Both the position numbers and the translations under genes were made by a program. The notes below the pieces were generated by a model that saw only the letters and a list, made by a program, of their open reading frames with translations, was not told the origin of the DNA and ran no database searches. 64,000 bases of DNA, from positions 62,001-126,000 of the forward strand of contig NZ_QEKI01000005.1 of NCBI RefSeq assembly GCF_003096355.1, read 5' to 3'. Shown in pieces: positions 1-7,570 of the stretch. Position 1 is the first letter of the stretch. Each line of letters starts with the position of its first letter. Source of the DNA: Pontibacter virosus. Its GTDB lineage: Bacteria > Bacteroidota > Bacteroidia > Cytophagales > Hymenobacteraceae.

Positions 1-716
1 TCATTCGAAGCCATCTTCACTTTCCAGCGCATGAGTGTTTCGGTATGCGTGCTCATTTTGTCCGACGGACCGAAGAACGTCATGATCGGCGGCCACCAGC
101 GGTTGAGGGCTGCCTGGATCATTTCGCGCTGCTTCGGGGAACCGGTTGCCATGTGCACTACGGCGTCGTGGCCGTACTTCAGGTGGAAAGCCTCCTCGGC
201 GCAGATACGCTCCAAAGCACGGGAGTAAGGACCGTAAGAACCTTTGGCATTGGCCATCTGGTTCACGATCGCGCCTGCGTCAATCAGCCAGGAAATGATA
301 TTGGAATCTGCCCAGGTAAAGGCCGGGTAGTTGAACACGTTCGAGTACTTGCTCTTGCCATTGATCAGGTCAGTCAGCATTTGCTCGCGTGTTTTGCCCA
401 AGGTCTCGGCGGCAGAGTATAGCAACTGTGCGTGTCCTACCTCATCTTGCACCTTGGCCATCTGGGCCATTTTGCGGCGGAAGCCTGGGGCACGGGTGAT
501 CCATGTACCTTCCGGCAGTGCGCCGATGATCTCAGAGTGCGCGTGCTGTTCGATCATGCGAATCAGCTGCTTGCGGTAAAGTTGCGGCATCCAGTCGTTC
601 GGCTCTATCTTCTCGCCACGGGCGATGCGCGCTTCAAATTCGGCCAGCTTTGCAGGGTCTTCGGTCTGCAGGTCGTCGAATTTGGTAGCTTCAAAAACGT
701 TTCCTCCTCCGTACAT
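1..716 (-). CDS. paaA: 1,2-phenylacetyl-CoA epoxidase catalytic subunit PaaA (3' end beyond window)
   Basis: Translating the minus strand from the ATG at 716 gives an open frame of 238 codons running off the left edge, beginning [17 protein letters not shown]. It matches the PaaA family: a ferritin-like di-iron monooxygenase subunit that, with PaaB/C/D/E, epoxidises the ring of phenylacetyl-CoA. Two ExxH-type iron-ligand motifs are visible (DEVGHAQ and EEAFHLKYG), as are the family phrases [20 protein letters not shown] and [14 protein letters not shown]. Family members are about 310-330 residues, so roughly a quarter is missing. The rest of the paa operon would be expected further left. The upstream TetR gene and its terminator-like hairpin separate it from its neighbour. 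Identity is very likely; the left end cannot be judged. Confidence 0.93.
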   Translation of the reverse strand, partial: MYGGGNVFEATKFDDLQTEDPAKLAEFEARIARGEKIEPNDWMPQLYRKQLIRMIEQHAHSEIIGALPEGTWITRAPGFRRKMAQMAKVQDEVGHAQLLYSAAETLGKTREQMLTDLINGKSKYSNVFNYPAFTWADSNIISWLIDAGAIVNQMANAKGSYGPYSRALERICAEEAFHLKYGHDAVVHMATGSPKQREMIQAALNRWWPPIMTFFGPSDKMSTHTETLMRWKVKMASN

Positions 717-748
717 AATATTTTCAGTTTTAAGGTTCAGTAAAAGGC

Positions 749-777
749 GCCAGACTGTTAAGGTGGGACAGTCTGGC
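749..777 (-). terminator. Hairpin terminator after the TetR gene
   Basis: A perfect 10-bp inverted repeat (GCCAGACTGT at 749-758 with ACAGTCTGGC at 768-777) around a 9-nt loop. Read on the minus strand the stem is followed by gccTTTT. It lies between the stop of the TetR gene and the start of paaA, so it probably ends the tetR transcript and gives paaA its own promoter. It could instead act as an operator because of its symmetry. Confidence 0.6.
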
Positions 778-796
778 TAGGGTTAGGTATAGTAAA

Positions 797-1369
797 CTAG
801 TTAAGGTTCTTCTTTAATCCACTCAGCAGCATGGCCGACAGGTTCTCGGCAATCTCCGCTGGTTTCATCTTTCCCTCCGGCTTGTACCAGGTATGAATCC
901 AGTTGAGGCCAGAAAGTATGGTGAGCACGGCAAACTTCTCGTCCGGCACCTGAAATTCTCCGCTGGCTATACCTAGGCGGATGATCTCGCGGAAATAGTT
1001 TTCATACCGGTCGCGCAGAGCCAGGAATTCCGTGTGGTGAGGCTCACTTAAGTGACGCCACTCCTGCAAAAAAACCGCAGAGGCCTCCGTGTTACGGGTG
1101 AGCACCTGCACGTGGGCCGAGATGGCACGTTTCAATTGCTCCGTAGCACTGGCGTTCTCGTCTTTCACAGCTTCAATCGCCCCGAAAAATTCATCCGCCA
1201 TTCGGAAGCACACCCGCTGCAGAATCTCTTCCTTAGAACGGATGTGGGAGTAAATGCTGGCCGCCTCTATACCTAAGGCATTGGCTAAATCGCGCATGGA
1301 CGTAGCCGAAAAACCTCTGCGCTTAAATAAGGCCGTCGCCGTTTGCTCTATCTGTTCTTTCCTGCTCAA
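797..1369 (-). CDS. TetR/AcrR family transcriptional regulator, probably of phenylacetate/acyl-CoA genes
   Basis: A 190-residue protein with an N-terminal TetR helix-turn-helix (about residues 5-50; the motif TSMRDLANALGIEAASIYSHI is the recognition region) and an all-helical ligand-binding C-terminal domain. TetR proteins of this type bind acyl-CoA-like ligands and repress degradation genes. It sits between paaA and an enoyl-CoA hydratase gene, which suggests it senses phenylacetyl-CoA or a related thioester; that is inference from position. A perfect 14-bp palindrome 40 bp upstream of the start is a likely autoregulatory operator. The ATG at 1369 places the HTH at the usual distance from the N-terminus. 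Confidence 0.88.
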   Translation of the reverse strand: MSRKEQIEQTATALFKRRGFSATSMRDLANALGIEAASIYSHIRSKEEILQRVCFRMADEFFGAIEAVKDENASATEQLKRAISAHVQVLTRNTEASAVFLQEWRHLSEPHHTEFLALRDRYENYFREIIRLGIASGEFQVPDEKFAVLTILSGLNWIHTWYKPEGKMKPAEIAENLSAMLLSGLKKNLN

Positions 1370-1408
1370 TGTATACTTCTTATATAGCTAACAACAAATG
1401 TAAACAAC

Positions 1409-1422
1409 CTAACGTTCGTTAG
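1409..1422. promoter_or_regulatory. Palindromic TetR-type operator
   Basis: CTAACG-TT-CGTTAG is a perfect inverted repeat 40-53 bp upstream of the TetR start codon. TetR-family regulators of fatty-acid and phenylacetate metabolism commonly bind palindromes of about this size at their own promoter. Assignment to this TetR protein is inferred from position. Confidence 0.55.
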
Positions 1423-1640
1423 CAAGTAATTTTTACGAAGTTGGCATGATTGAGTTGGGCCAAAATCAACAGTGGGAGTGTTTCGCCTGACCGGGAGCTC
1501 TATACATGTGTAGTAAAGCAAGTACAGATAAGTGAAAATGCCTCGACGTATGTTTAAGATTTTATGCCCATTTTGCTGCGACATTCACTGATTTTGCTTA
1601 TCTTTTTCGAGCATTACCAATTTACACGCGTATACTTGAA

Positions 1641-1654
1641 ACCGGCTTGCCGGT
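1641..1654. promoter_or_regulatory. Palindrome upstream of enoyl-CoA hydratase
   Basis: ACCGGC-TT-GCCGGT is a perfect palindrome with the same 6-2-6 layout as the site at 1409-1422 but a different sequence. It ends 30 bp before the start codon of the hydratase gene. It may be an operator for a second regulator or a divergent half-set of the TetR regulon. No direct evidence beyond symmetry and position. Confidence 0.35.
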
Positions 1655-1684
1655 ACATGCAACCAAAATTTAGAAGACACTACC

Positions 1685-2494
1685 ATGACTGATACAACAC
1701 AACCCTCGATCACGCAAACCATGGATTTCGTACACTACGAAGTAAAGGAGCGTGTGGGGTACATCACCCTAACCAGATCAGAAAAGCGCAATGCTCTGAA
1801 TGCTGAAATGGTAACGGAGCTGAAGCGCGCCTTTGCTGCCGCCGAGGACGATGAAACCTGCAAAGTGATCGTACTGCGCGCCGAGGGCAAGGTGTTCTGC
1901 GCCGGCGCCGACCTCGAGTACCTGCAGCGCCTGCAGCAATACGACTACCATGACAACCTGGCTGACTCCACTCACTTAATGGAGCTCTTCCGCCTGATCT
2001 ATACCTTGAAGAAGGTGGTGATCGCCCAGGTGCACGGCCATGCCATAGCGGGTGGCTGCGGACTGGCGGCAATCTGCGACTTTGCCTTTACAGTGCCGGA
2101 AGCCAAGTTTGGCTATACTGAGGTGAAGATTGGTTTTATACCTGCCATCGTAAAGGTATTTCTGCTGCGCAAAATAGGGGAGGCCCGCGCCAAGCAGCTC
2201 TTGCTTACCGGCGATCTGATTTCTGCCGAAGAAGCACAAGCTTACGGATTGGTGAATTACGTGGTGCCTGCCGAAGAACTGGAAAGCAAGGTGTTCGGTT
2301 TCGCCCAGAAGCTCTGCAAAGAGAACTCCCGCCAGAGCATGGAGGTGACCAAAGAAATGATTGCCCGTGTGCAGGAGATGTCCCTGGAAGATGGTCTGCA
2401 GTATGCGGCGGAAATGAATGCCGTAGCCCGAGGCAGTGAAGACTGCCAGCGCGGAATCGACGCTTTCCTAAATAAACAGGCCTTAACCTGGTAG
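1685..2494 (+). CDS. Enoyl-CoA hydratase/isomerase family protein
   Basis: 269 residues of the crotonase superfamily. The oxyanion-hole segments are clear: EGKVFCAGADLEYL near residue 65 and HGHAIAGGCGLAAICDFAF near residue 118, followed by the usual FGYTEVKIGFIPA segment. Such enzymes hydrate or isomerise enoyl-CoA thioesters in the cytoplasm. Next to paaA and the TetR gene, it may serve phenylacetate ring cleavage products (PaaF/PaaG-like) or branched-chain acyl-CoA breakdown; sequence alone does not separate these. The start at 1685 follows an AGAAGACACTACC leader; an in-frame downstream ATG at 1721 begins the conserved region and is a possible alternative. Confidence 0.88.
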   Translation: MTDTTQPSITQTMDFVHYEVKERVGYITLTRSEKRNALNAEMVTELKRAFAAAEDDETCKVIVLRAEGKVFCAGADLEYLQRLQQYDYHDNLADSTHLMELFRLIYTLKKVVIAQVHGHAIAGGCGLAAICDFAFTVPEAKFGYTEVKIGFIPAIVKVFLLRKIGEARAKQLLLTGDLISAEEAQAYGLVNYVVPAEELESKVFGFAQKLCKENSRQSMEVTKEMIARVQEMSLEDGLQYAAEMNAVARGSEDCQRGIDAFLNKQALTW

Positions 2495-2499
2495 ATTTC

Positions 2500-2530
2500 T
2501 GTTAAACTTTCAAAACCATTTGTTAAACTT
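2500..2530 (+). promoter_or_regulatory. Direct repeats TGTTAAACTT upstream of crtZ
   Basis: TGTTAAACTT occurs at 2500-2509 and again at 2521-2530, spaced 21 bp (two helical turns) and ending 9 bp before the crtZ start. The related GTTTAACTT/AAGTTAAAC occurs several times upstream of the sigma-factor gene at 4119. These are candidate operators shared by the carotenoid genes, perhaps for the MerR-type regulator encoded just downstream. Confidence 0.4.
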
Positions 2531-2538
2531 GTTGTTTG

Positions 2539-3048
2539 ATGAGTATGCTGATGGGCCTTGGAATCATGTTGATTACTTTTGTAGCAATGGAAGGTGTGGC
2601 CTGGGCCATGCACAAATATGTGCTGCACGGTTTTCTGTGGTTCCTGCACAAATCCCATCATACGCATCATAAGTACGCCTTTGAGTGGAATGACCTGTTT
2701 TTTGCCTATTATGGAACGCTAGCCATGTTGTTCTTTGTCTTCGGCAGCGAGCCCATTGACTATAGGTTCTGGATAGGCGCAGGCATTACGCTTTATGGTG
2801 TGGCTTATTTCCTGATACACGATGTTTTCATCCATAGGCGCATCAAGCTTTTTGGTAATACGTCTAATGTTTACCTAAAAGCCTTAAACATGGCGCATAA
2901 AGTGCATCATAAGCACACGGGCCGTGATGGCTCTGAGTCTTATGGCATGCTGTGGGTGGCGCCAAGGTACTTCAGGTCCGCATACTCAATTTTACAGAAA
3001 CGACAACAAGGGAAACAGACGTGGCGCAATACACCATCAAAGAGCTAG
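2539..3048 (+). CDS. crtZ: Beta-carotene hydroxylase CrtZ
   Basis: 169 residues, a small membrane-bound di-iron hydroxylase of the fatty-acid hydroxylase superfamily that adds hydroxyls at C3 of the beta-ionone rings (beta-carotene to zeaxanthin). The histidine clusters typical of CrtZ are present: HKYVLHG, HKSHHTHH, HDVFIHRR and HKVHHKHTG. Three to four hydrophobic helices flank them. The ATG at 2539 is chosen over a TTG one codon earlier. The 3' end overlaps the regulator gene by 28 bases, so the two are cotranscribed. Together with crtW downstream it would permit keto-hydroxy carotenoids. Confidence 0.92.
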   Translation: MSMLMGLGIMLITFVAMEGVAWAMHKYVLHGFLWFLHKSHHTHHKYAFEWNDLFFAYYGTLAMLFFVFGSEPIDYRFWIGAGITLYGVAYFLIHDVFIHRRIKLFGNTSNVYLKALNMAHKVHHKHTGRDGSESYGMLWVAPRYFRSAYSILQKRQQGKQTWRNTPSKS

Positions 3049-3908
3049 AACACCTGTCAGGTATCAAAGCTCACACGATCCGCATTTGGGAGCAGCGCTA
3101 TCATGTGCTATGCCCTCAGCGCACCGACACCAACATCCGCTACTACAGCGATGCTGATTTAAAAACACTTCTGAACATCTCGCTTCTCAATGAGCAAGGG
3201 TATAAGATCTCTAAAATTGCTAAAATGAGCCCCGAGCAGCTGAAGCTGACGGTGCAGCAACTGGCCGAGCATGAGAACACAACGCTTTCGCACCACATCA
3301 ACAACATGGTGACAGCCATGATTGATATGGACGAGGAGCGTTTCGATAAGTCTTTCTCTACCGTGACTCTACAACTGGGCTTCCAGGATGCCATGCTGCA
3401 AGTGTTATACCCTTTCCTTCATAAGATTGGCATTTTGTGGCAGACCAATAACATCAGTCCTGCGCACGAGCACTTTGTAAGCAACCTGGTGCGTCAGAAA
3501 TTGATTGTAGCCATAGACGGGCAAGTGGTGAAGCGTACAGAAGACGCGCCTACCTACCTGCTATACCTACCAGAAGGCGAACTGCATGAGATTGCGCTGC
3601 TTTTTATGAATTACCTGATACGGGCACACCACTACCAGGTGATCTACCTGGGTCAAAACCTGCCTTTCGAAGATTTAAAGCGAACCTATGAGCAACTGAA
3701 GCCTGCCATTATCTGCACGGTGCTCACGATAGTGCCCGAACGTGAATTTGTACAGGAGTATATTGAGCGGGTGGCGTTCACATTTCCGGAGGCACAGATC
3801 TATTTTTATGGCTACCAGGCGCAGCATAGTTTCCTAAACTTCCCAAAAAACACACAACGCCTGAGTTGCATTGCCGATTTTGAGGCGGTGTTGAAAAAAA
3901 ATAGCTAG
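3021..3908 (+). CDS. MerR-family regulator with B12-binding domain, CarH/LitR-like photoreceptor
   Basis: From a GTG at 3021 (295 residues) the protein has an N-terminal MerR winged helix (YTIKELEHLSGIKAHTIRIWEQRY), a helical bundle, and a C-terminal Rossmann B12-binding domain. The CarH signature W-x9-EH is intact (W140...E150-H151). The cobalt-ligand motif ExHxxG reads E187-L-H189-E-I-A, keeping the histidine but with Ala for Gly. The residue after Trp, His132 in Thermus CarH, is Gln here. CarH proteins bind adenosylcobalamin in the dark, repress carotenoid genes, and fall off DNA when light breaks the Co-C bond. Its place between crtZ and the sigma/crtIB genes fits this role. An upstream TTG/ATG would lengthen the N-terminus without domain support. 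Confidence 0.85.
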   Translation: MAQYTIKELEHLSGIKAHTIRIWEQRYHVLCPQRTDTNIRYYSDADLKTLLNISLLNEQGYKISKIAKMSPEQLKLTVQQLAEHENTTLSHHINNMVTAMIDMDEERFDKSFSTVTLQLGFQDAMLQVLYPFLHKIGILWQTNNISPAHEHFVSNLVRQKLIVAIDGQVVKRTEDAPTYLLYLPEGELHEIALLFMNYLIRAHHYQVIYLGQNLPFEDLKRTYEQLKPAIICTVLTIVPEREFVQEYIERVAFTFPEAQIYFYGYQAQHSFLNFPKNTQRLSCIADFEAVLKKNS

Positions 3909-3944
3909 AAGTTAAACAGCTCACCGAAATAGGGATAGTTCAAC

Positions 3945-3980
3945 AAAAAAGGTCAAATCCAATTGGGTTTGGCCTTTTTT
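3945..3980 (+). terminator. Rho-independent terminator after the CarH-like gene
   Basis: AAAAAAGGTCAAATCC / aatt / GGGTTTGGCCTTTTTT forms a 14-16 bp stem with two G-U pairs and a terminal T run. It separates the crtZ-regulator unit from the sigma/crt operon. Confidence 0.75.
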
Positions 3981-4022
3981 GATGCCTAAAGTTCAAAAAT
4001 CAAATTTTATATATAGCTTATA

Positions 4023-4115
4023 TTGTTTAACTTAACCGAAAAAATATTAAACAAAACTTGACTTAAATTTAATAACGCCGTATAATTGTTTAGTTATTCA
4101 AGTTAAAAGTTAAAC
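4023..4115 (+). promoter_or_regulatory. AT-rich leader with repeated GTTTAACTT/AAGTTAAAC motifs
   Basis: GTTTAACTT occurs at 4025-4033, AAGTTAAAA at 4100-4108 and AAGTTAAAC at 4107-4115, the last two as 7-bp-phased direct repeats that end just before the ATG of the sigma gene; another AAGTTAAAC lies at 3909-3917. The close variant GTTAAACTT is duplicated before crtZ. A common light-responsive operator is a reasonable inference. No clear TAnnTTTG promoter is seen here. Confidence 0.4.
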
Positions 4116-4118
4116 ATT

Positions 4119-4628
4119 ATGACGGCAGTAGAATTTTCCAATCATATTCAGTTGGCAGTTGGTTCGTTGAAGCCGGTAGCCATGAACCTTACCCGCAATG
4201 CGGACGATGCCAAAGACCTGGTGCAGGAAACCTTGCTTAAAGCACTCTCAAACCGCGAGAAGTTTAACGCCGGTACTAATCTGAAGGCATGGCTTTACAC
4301 GATCATGCGCAACACGTTTATCAATAACTACAACAAGATAACCAAGCGCAGCAGTAACATCGACAGCTCGGAGTATCTCCAATATCTCAACACAGACGAC
4401 AGCTTTGTGACGGTTAACAAAGGCACAGCCGCTTTCGTGATGAGTGATATAAAAGCGGCCATCGCAAAATTAAATGAAGAGCACCGCACCCCTTTTATGA
4501 TGTACTACATCGGTTACAAATACTTAGAAATTGCTGAAAAACTGAATATTCCGGTCGGAACAGTGAAGAACCGCATTCACATCGCCCGCAAGGAATTGAA
4601 GAAGATGCTGCAGGTTTATGGCGATTAG
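4119..4628 (+). CDS. ECF-type RNA polymerase sigma factor
   Basis: 169 residues with sigma region 2 ([17 protein letters not shown], then [20 protein letters not shown]) and sigma region 4 ([32 protein letters not shown]). There is no region 3 or 1.1, as in ECF factors. It lies 36 bp before crtI and heads the crtI-ispH gene run, so it probably drives carotenoid synthesis; ECF factors adjoining carotenoid genes (CarQ, LitS) act in light responses in other phyla. No anti-sigma factor is adjacent, which leaves the CarH-like regulator as its likely control. Confidence 0.88.
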   Translation: MTAVEFSNHIQLAVGSLKPVAMNLTRNADDAKDLVQETLLKALSNREKFNAGTNLKAWLYTIMRNTFINNYNKITKRSSNIDSSEYLQYLNTDDSFVTVNKGTAAFVMSDIKAAIAKLNEEHRTPFMMYYIGYKYLEIAEKLNIPVGTVKNRIHIARKELKKMLQVYGD

Positions 4629-4664
4629 CTACAACTTAAACCAGATTTTTTAGTAAATTTCTAG

Positions 4665-6173
4665 ATGAAGTCAAAAAAAGTAATCGTGATCGGTGCCGGC
4701 TTCTCGGGCCTTTCGGCTGCCACTAGCCTGGCTGATCAAGGGTATGAAGTGACGGTGCTCGAGAAGAATGCCACGCCTGGCGGTCGCGCCCGCAGCTTCG
4801 AGGCCGATGGCTATACCTTTGACATGGGCCCGAGCTGGTACTGGATGCCCGACGTGTTTGAGTCGTACTTCAACAAGTTTGGCAAAAGCGTATCCGATTA
4901 CTATGACCTTGTGCGCCTCGACCCTTCTTATACTGTGGTGTTCGGTGAAGATGACTTTGTAGATCTTCCCGCGTCACTAGATGAACTGAAAGCCTTGTTT
5001 GAGCAATGGGAGACGGGTAGTGCCACTCGACTCGACAAGTTTCTGGAACAGGCCGCTTACAAATACGAAGTAGGTATAAACCAACTGGTATACAAACCTG
5101 GCCGCTCGTTGAGCGAGTTTATGAGCCTGCGCCTGTTGCTGGATGTGCTTCGCATGGATGTTTTTCAATCCATACACACCCACATTCGCCGCTTCTTCTC
5201 ACATGAAAAGATTATCAAACTGATGGAGTTTCCGGTGCTGTTTCTCGGAGCGCTGCCGCAAAACACTCCGGCACTCTATAGTTTGATGAACTATGCCGAT
5301 ATCAGTCTCGGGACGTGGTACCCGATGGGGGGTATGTACAAAATCATCGAAGGGATGGTGCAGCTGGCCGAGGAGAAGGGTGTTGCTTTCCTCTACAATC
5401 AGGATGTGCAGGAAATAGAAGTGGAGCAAGGTATAGCCCGGCACGTACGCACCGCAACTGGTAATTTTGAGGCTGATGTGGTGGTAGGCAGCGCCGATTA
5501 CCATCATGTGGAGAAGAACCTATTGGCTCCGGCTTATCAAACCTACACTGACAGATATTGGGATAAACGGGTGATGGCGCCTTCTTGCCTGATCTTCTAC
5601 CTGGGCATAAGCAAGAAGCTTGAAAACCTGCGCCACCACAACCTGTTCTTCGACGAAGATTTCGGTCCGCATGCGCACGAGATCTATACCGACCCGAAGT
5701 GGCCTGCCAAGCCGCTGTTCTATGTGTCTGCGCCGAGTGTGACAGATGCCAGCGTGGCGCCGGAAGGCTGTGAAAACCTTTTTGTGCTGATGCCAGTGGC
5801 TCCAGACTTAGAAGATACTGAGGAGTTGCGGGAGCGCTATTATAACCTGATCATGGACCGGCTGGAGCACCTGACCAAACAGGACGTGCGCAGTGCCGTG
5901 GTGTTCAGGCGCAATTACGCCCACCGCGATTTTATAGCTGATTACAACGCCTTTAAAGGCAATGCCTATGGCCTGGCCAACACGCTGATGCAAACAGCTC
6001 TGTTGAAACCGAGCCTGAAAAGTAAAAAAGTGAAGAACCTGTACTATACCGGTCAGTTGACTGTGCCGGGGCCGGGGGTGCCGCCTTCCCTTATCTCGGG
6101 GCAGGTCGTGGCAAAGGAAGTGGCGAAAGATTATGCGTTGGCTCCGGGTCAGCGATTACCAGTGAGCAATTAA
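4665..6173 (+). CDS. crtI: Phytoene desaturase CrtI
   Basis: 502 residues. The N-terminal FAD dinucleotide-binding motif VIGAGFSGLSAA is followed by LEKNATPGGRARSFEADGYTFDMGPSWY, the hallmark of CrtI-type desaturases. The C-terminal CrtI signature is present around LYYTGQLTVPGPGVPPSLISG. The enzyme converts phytoene to lycopene by successive dehydrogenations at the membrane. Gene length and motifs are complete. It is followed 15 bp later by crtB, the usual pairing. Confidence 0.96.
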   Translation: MKSKKVIVIGAGFSGLSAATSLADQGYEVTVLEKNATPGGRARSFEADGYTFDMGPSWYWMPDVFESYFNKFGKSVSDYYDLVRLDPSYTVVFGEDDFVDLPASLDELKALFEQWETGSATRLDKFLEQAAYKYEVGINQLVYKPGRSLSEFMSLRLLLDVLRMDVFQSIHTHIRRFFSHEKIIKLMEFPVLFLGALPQNTPALYSLMNYADISLGTWYPMGGMYKIIEGMVQLAEEKGVAFLYNQDVQEIEVEQGIARHVRTATGNFEADVVVGSADYHHVEKNLLAPAYQTYTDRYWDKRVMAPSCLIFYLGISKKLENLRHHNLFFDEDFGPHAHEIYTDPKWPAKPLFYVSAPSVTDASVAPEGCENLFVLMPVAPDLEDTEELRERYYNLIMDRLEHLTKQDVRSAVVFRRNYAHRDFIADYNAFKGNAYGLANTLMQTALLKPSLKSKKVKNLYYTGQLTVPGPGVPPSLISGQVVAKEVAKDYALAPGQRLPVSN

Positions 6174-6188
6174 CGCCCGAGTAAGACT

Positions 6189-7022
6189 ATGGATTTATTT
6201 AAAGACACCTGCCTGAAGTGCAGCAAGCTGATTACCGAGGCGTACAGCACCTCCTTTACGCTCGGCATCAGGACGCTGCATCGCAAATTTCATGATCCGA
6301 TTTATGCCATCTACGGTTTTGTGCGCTGCGCCGACGAGATCGTAGACACCTTCCACGACTTCGATAAGCGCAAGCTGCTTGACGAGTTCAGCCGACAGAC
6401 TTACGAGGCCATTGAGCAAGGCATCAGCCTGAATCCGGTGCTGCACGCTTTCCAGTGTGTGGTGAACGAATATAAGATTGACCGAGCCTACATCGAGGCT
6501 TTTCTAAAGAGCATGGCCATGGATCTGGATGATCATGTGTACGACCCGGCCTTGTATAAAGAGTACATTTATGGCTCGGCCGAAGTAGTGGGGCTGATGT
6601 GTCTGAAGGTATTCTGCGAGGGAGATGAAGAGCAGTATGAGCGACTCAAGAAGCCGGCCTGCAGTCTGGGTGCGGCCTTCCAAAAGGTGAACTTCCTGCG
6701 CGACATGCAGAGTGATTTTAAGGACCGTGGCAGAGTATACTTTCCGGCCGTGGACATCCATACCTTTAACAATGTATGCAAAGCGCAGATAGAGGCCGAC
6801 ATTGCCAAAGACTTTGAAGATGCCTATGCCGGTATACTGGCTTTGCCCCGTTCGGCACGTATGGGCGTATACCTTGCCTACGTCTATTACCAGAAGCTTT
6901 TCCGGAAAATCAAAGGGCTGCCGGCAACCCATATCTTAAATGAGCGCGTAAGAGTACCTGATAACACAAAGTTTGCCTTACTTTTGGGCTCCTACGTCAG
7001 GTACCAACTTAACGCCATTTAA
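6189..7022 (+). CDS. crtB: Phytoene synthase CrtB
   Basis: 277 residues of the squalene/phytoene synthase family. Both aspartate-rich, Mg-binding motifs are seen: DEIVD near residue 50 and DMQSD near residue 176, the latter in the typical NFLRDMQSDFKDRGRVYFP context. It joins two geranylgeranyl diphosphates head to head to give phytoene. The operon contains no crtE, so the C20 precursor must come from elsewhere. Confidence 0.96.
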   Translation: MDLFKDTCLKCSKLITEAYSTSFTLGIRTLHRKFHDPIYAIYGFVRCADEIVDTFHDFDKRKLLDEFSRQTYEAIEQGISLNPVLHAFQCVVNEYKIDRAYIEAFLKSMAMDLDDHVYDPALYKEYIYGSAEVVGLMCLKVFCEGDEEQYERLKKPACSLGAAFQKVNFLRDMQSDFKDRGRVYFPAVDIHTFNNVCKAQIEADIAKDFEDAYAGILALPRSARMGVYLAYVYYQKLFRKIKGLPATHILNERVRVPDNTKFALLLGSYVRYQLNAI

Positions 7023-7027
7023 AAATC

Positions 7028-7564
7028 GTGAAGAATAGCTTAGCATTACTTTCCGCATTACTCTTGTTTTGTTTTACGGCACTGGCCGACAAATCCAGTG
7101 ATTATAAATTGTCGCAGCTACGCGTGCAGTTTTTGGAGGCCAGCAAAGACAGCAAGGTTGGGCGCGATTTCCATAAGCTGATGAGCAACTACGAGGACAA
7201 TAATCCCGTGGTGCTAGCCTATAAGGCGGTTTCGGAGGCCATCATGGCCAAACACGTCTGGAACCCTTATATGAAGATGAAACATCTGCAGAATTCCTCT
7301 GCGATATTTGAAGAGGCGGTACAGCTAGACGCCACGAGCCCCGAAATACGGTTTTTGCGTTTCACAGTAGAGCACTACGTGCCACGCTACTTGAACATGA
7401 GCAAAAACCTGCAGGAGGACAAAGCCAAGATCATCGCCGGTCTGGAGCGACACCCGAAGTCGGGCCTCTCTCATGATATGGCCCGGGATATTCGCGCATT
7501 CATGCTGACGAAGGACCATTGCACTGAACAAGAAAAGCAAAGACTTAAACGCATACCGATTTAA
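7028..7564 (+). CDS. Unknown exported protein of the carotenoid operon
   Basis: 178 residues from a GTG at 7028, five bases after crtB and six before the cyclase gene. An N-terminal signal peptide is evident (NSLALLSALLLFCFTALA). The mature part is helical, with a TPR-like feel (KMKHLQNSSAIFEEAVQLDATSPEIRFLRF), ends basic, and has a single Cys (DHCTEQEK). I do not recognise a defined function. Position inside a tightly spaced crt operon points to a role in carotenoid assembly or deposition in the envelope, which is inference only. Confidence 0.8.
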   Translation: MKNSLALLSALLLFCFTALADKSSDYKLSQLRVQFLEASKDSKVGRDFHKLMSNYEDNNPVVLAYKAVSEAIMAKHVWNPYMKMKHLQNSSAIFEEAVQLDATSPEIRFLRFTVEHYVPRYLNMSKNLQEDKAKIIAGLERHPKSGLSHDMARDIRAFMLTKDHCTEQEKQRLKRIPI

Positions 7565-7570
7565 AACCCG

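Larger units (their letters stand above)
1370..1684. other. Divergent intergenic control region between TetR gene and enoyl-CoA hydratase
   Basis: 315 bases without a credible gene. It holds two palindromes of identical geometry (6-bp arms, 2-bp centre), one next to each divergent gene, listed separately. A 72-codon open frame at 1366-1584 on the minus strand shows no recognisable protein and covers the operator, so I do not call it. A weak -7-like TATCTTTT lies near 1600 on the plus strand. Confidence 0.6.

Noticed and set aside
31..422. Plus-strand open frames at the left edge
   Set aside because: The minus strand reads cleanly as PaaA with conserved di-iron motifs.
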